Source of the DNA: Exiguobacterium acetylicum
Lineage (GTDB): Bacteria > Bacillota > Bacilli > Exiguobacteriales > Exiguobacteriaceae
NCBI RefSeq assembly: GCF_022170825.1
Contig: NZ_CP081878.1
Span: 1,638,001 to 1,702,000 of the forward strand
DNA: 64,000 bases
Direction: 5' to 3'
The translations under genes were made by a program, and so were the position numbers. Each line of letters opens with the position of its first letter. Position 1 is the first letter of the stretch. Of the stretch, positions 63,363-64,000 are shown one piece after another. Under the pieces are notes generated by a model. That model made no database searches. It saw nothing but the letters and a program-made list of their open reading frames with translations, and was not told where the DNA came from.

Positions 63363-64000
63363 ATGACCCCCACGAATTGCTCATACGTTGCTAAAATTGG
63401 TGCCACGTCTCCTGTCGACAGCTGATCAGCGACGATTTGACCGTCATGGAAATAAAGTACCCGCTTCGCATGAGCAGCTACGGTCGCATCATGCGTCACG
63501 AGCAGGATACTCGTCTGTTGTTCGCGATTGAGCTCTTGCAATAACTGCATGATTTCAGCGGATGTCTTAAAATCGAGATTTCCTGTCGGTTCATCAGCTA
63601 AGATGATTGGCGGTCGACTTATCAAGGCACGGGCGATCGCCACCCGCTGTTGTTGTCCACCCGACAACTCTTGCGGTCGATGACCTTTCCACTTGGTCAG
63701 TCCGACACGCTTGAGCCAAGTTTCGACTTCTTGATTGATCGTTTGATCATCCATCCCTTTCAGCATCAACGGTAAGGCGATATTCTCATGGACCGTCAAG
63801 TCATCGAGTAAATGAAACGACTGAAAGATGAAGCCGATATGCTGTTGTCGGTATAGCGTGGCTGCGGGTTCAGTGAAAATGTCTCGTTGGCGTTTCCCCT
63901 TTAGCGTCAACGTTCCACCGGTTGGTGCGTCAAGCGCCCCTAAAATATTCAATAAGGTACTTTTTCCAGAGCCACTCGTACCCATGATGGCGATGAAGCC
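63359..64000 (-). CDS. ABC ATPase, MacB/LolD type (partial)
   Basis: The visible 213 residues include Walker A GTSGSGKST, Q-loop FQSFHL, signature LSGGQQQR and Walker B ILADEPTGNLD. The N-terminus lies beyond the right edge. It is the motor of the permease at 60918-63362, to which it is coupled. Confidence 0.9.
   Translation of the reverse strand, partial: GFIAIMGTSGSGKSTLLNILGALDAPTGGTLTLKGKRQRDIFTEPAATLYRQQHIGFIFQSFHLLDDLTVHENIALPLMLKGMDDQTINQEVETWLKRVGLTKWKGHRPQELSGGQQQRVAIARALISRPPIILADEPTGNLDFKTSAEIMQLLQELNREQQTSILLVTHDATVAAHAKRVLYFHDGQIVADQLSTGDVAPILATYEQFVGVI

Noticed and set aside
1..64000. Prophage, CRISPR array, tRNA or rRNA genes
   Set aside because: No structural phage genes, spaced repeats or RNA gene sequences were recognised on either strand.

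Overview
The window looks like a chromosomal segment of a low-to-moderate GC Gram-positive bacterium, most likely Exiguobacterium or a close relative in Bacillales. This rests on strong AGGAGG-type ribosome sites, frequent TTG and GTG starts, Bacillus-like regulators (MhqR with its exact operator, AmaP/Asp23/DUF2273, PadR, a sigma-B-like promoter) and the absence of any sporulation gene here. The genus is inference from general content. There is no rRNA, tRNA, CRISPR array, prophage or complete insertion sequence.

Layout. 0-7.2 kb: a soluble PAS chemotaxis transducer, two SDR oxidoreductases, the amaP-DUF2273-Asp23 envelope-stress operon, a luciferase-like oxidoreductase, an ABC ATPase with no permease beside it, and a small membrane protein. 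7.4-17.8 kb: DUF4256, a diguanylate cyclase, two alpha/beta hydrolases, a frameshifted HAD phosphatase, two GNATs, an ECF sigma/anti-sigma-like pair with its own promoter, a translationally coupled trio (serine hydrolase, deoxyribosyltransferase-like protein, P-loop kinase), an APH-fold kinase and a DUF2268-type metalloprotease lipoprotein. 17.8-22.5 kb: an adaptor-ATPase-permease efflux operon (MacAB/YknXYZ type) followed by its likely response regulator and histidine kinase, with an 11-bp-spaced direct repeat at the promoter.

22.6-30.9 kb: an ABC ATPase, a DUF4129-like protein and two very large FtsX-like permeases, one interrupted by an in-frame TGA. 31-35.7 kb: two tiny membrane proteins, a three-gene cluster with tandem ~418-residue paralogues, a nucleotidyltransferase and a TetR regulator. 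35.9-39.2 kb: an ABC-2 exporter, a second DUF4129-like protein, DUF2200 and small membrane or secreted proteins. 39.3-41.4 kb: the MhqR quinone-response locus. 41.5-49 kb: peptidase E-like proteins, APH/Lrp, DUF1272, DUF4188/PadR with a perfect 31-bp palindrome, and an ABC pair. 49-55 kb: a transposase-like HTH fragment, an AHSA1 protein, a beta-helix lipoprotein and other lipoproteins, phosphatases and a nucleotidyltransferase.

55.1-59 kb: a secreted protein followed by a third giant permease that carries the same domain fused to its C-terminus. 59-64 kb: a DMT transporter and another FtsX-type permease with an ATPase that runs off the window.

The most interesting theme is the family of giant FtsX-like permeases (24.2, 27.7 and 55.7 kb). 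They have a ~500-residue external domain, far fewer linked ATPases than permeases, DUF4129-like partners, mosaic divergence between copies, and a new-looking accessory domain found both free and fused.
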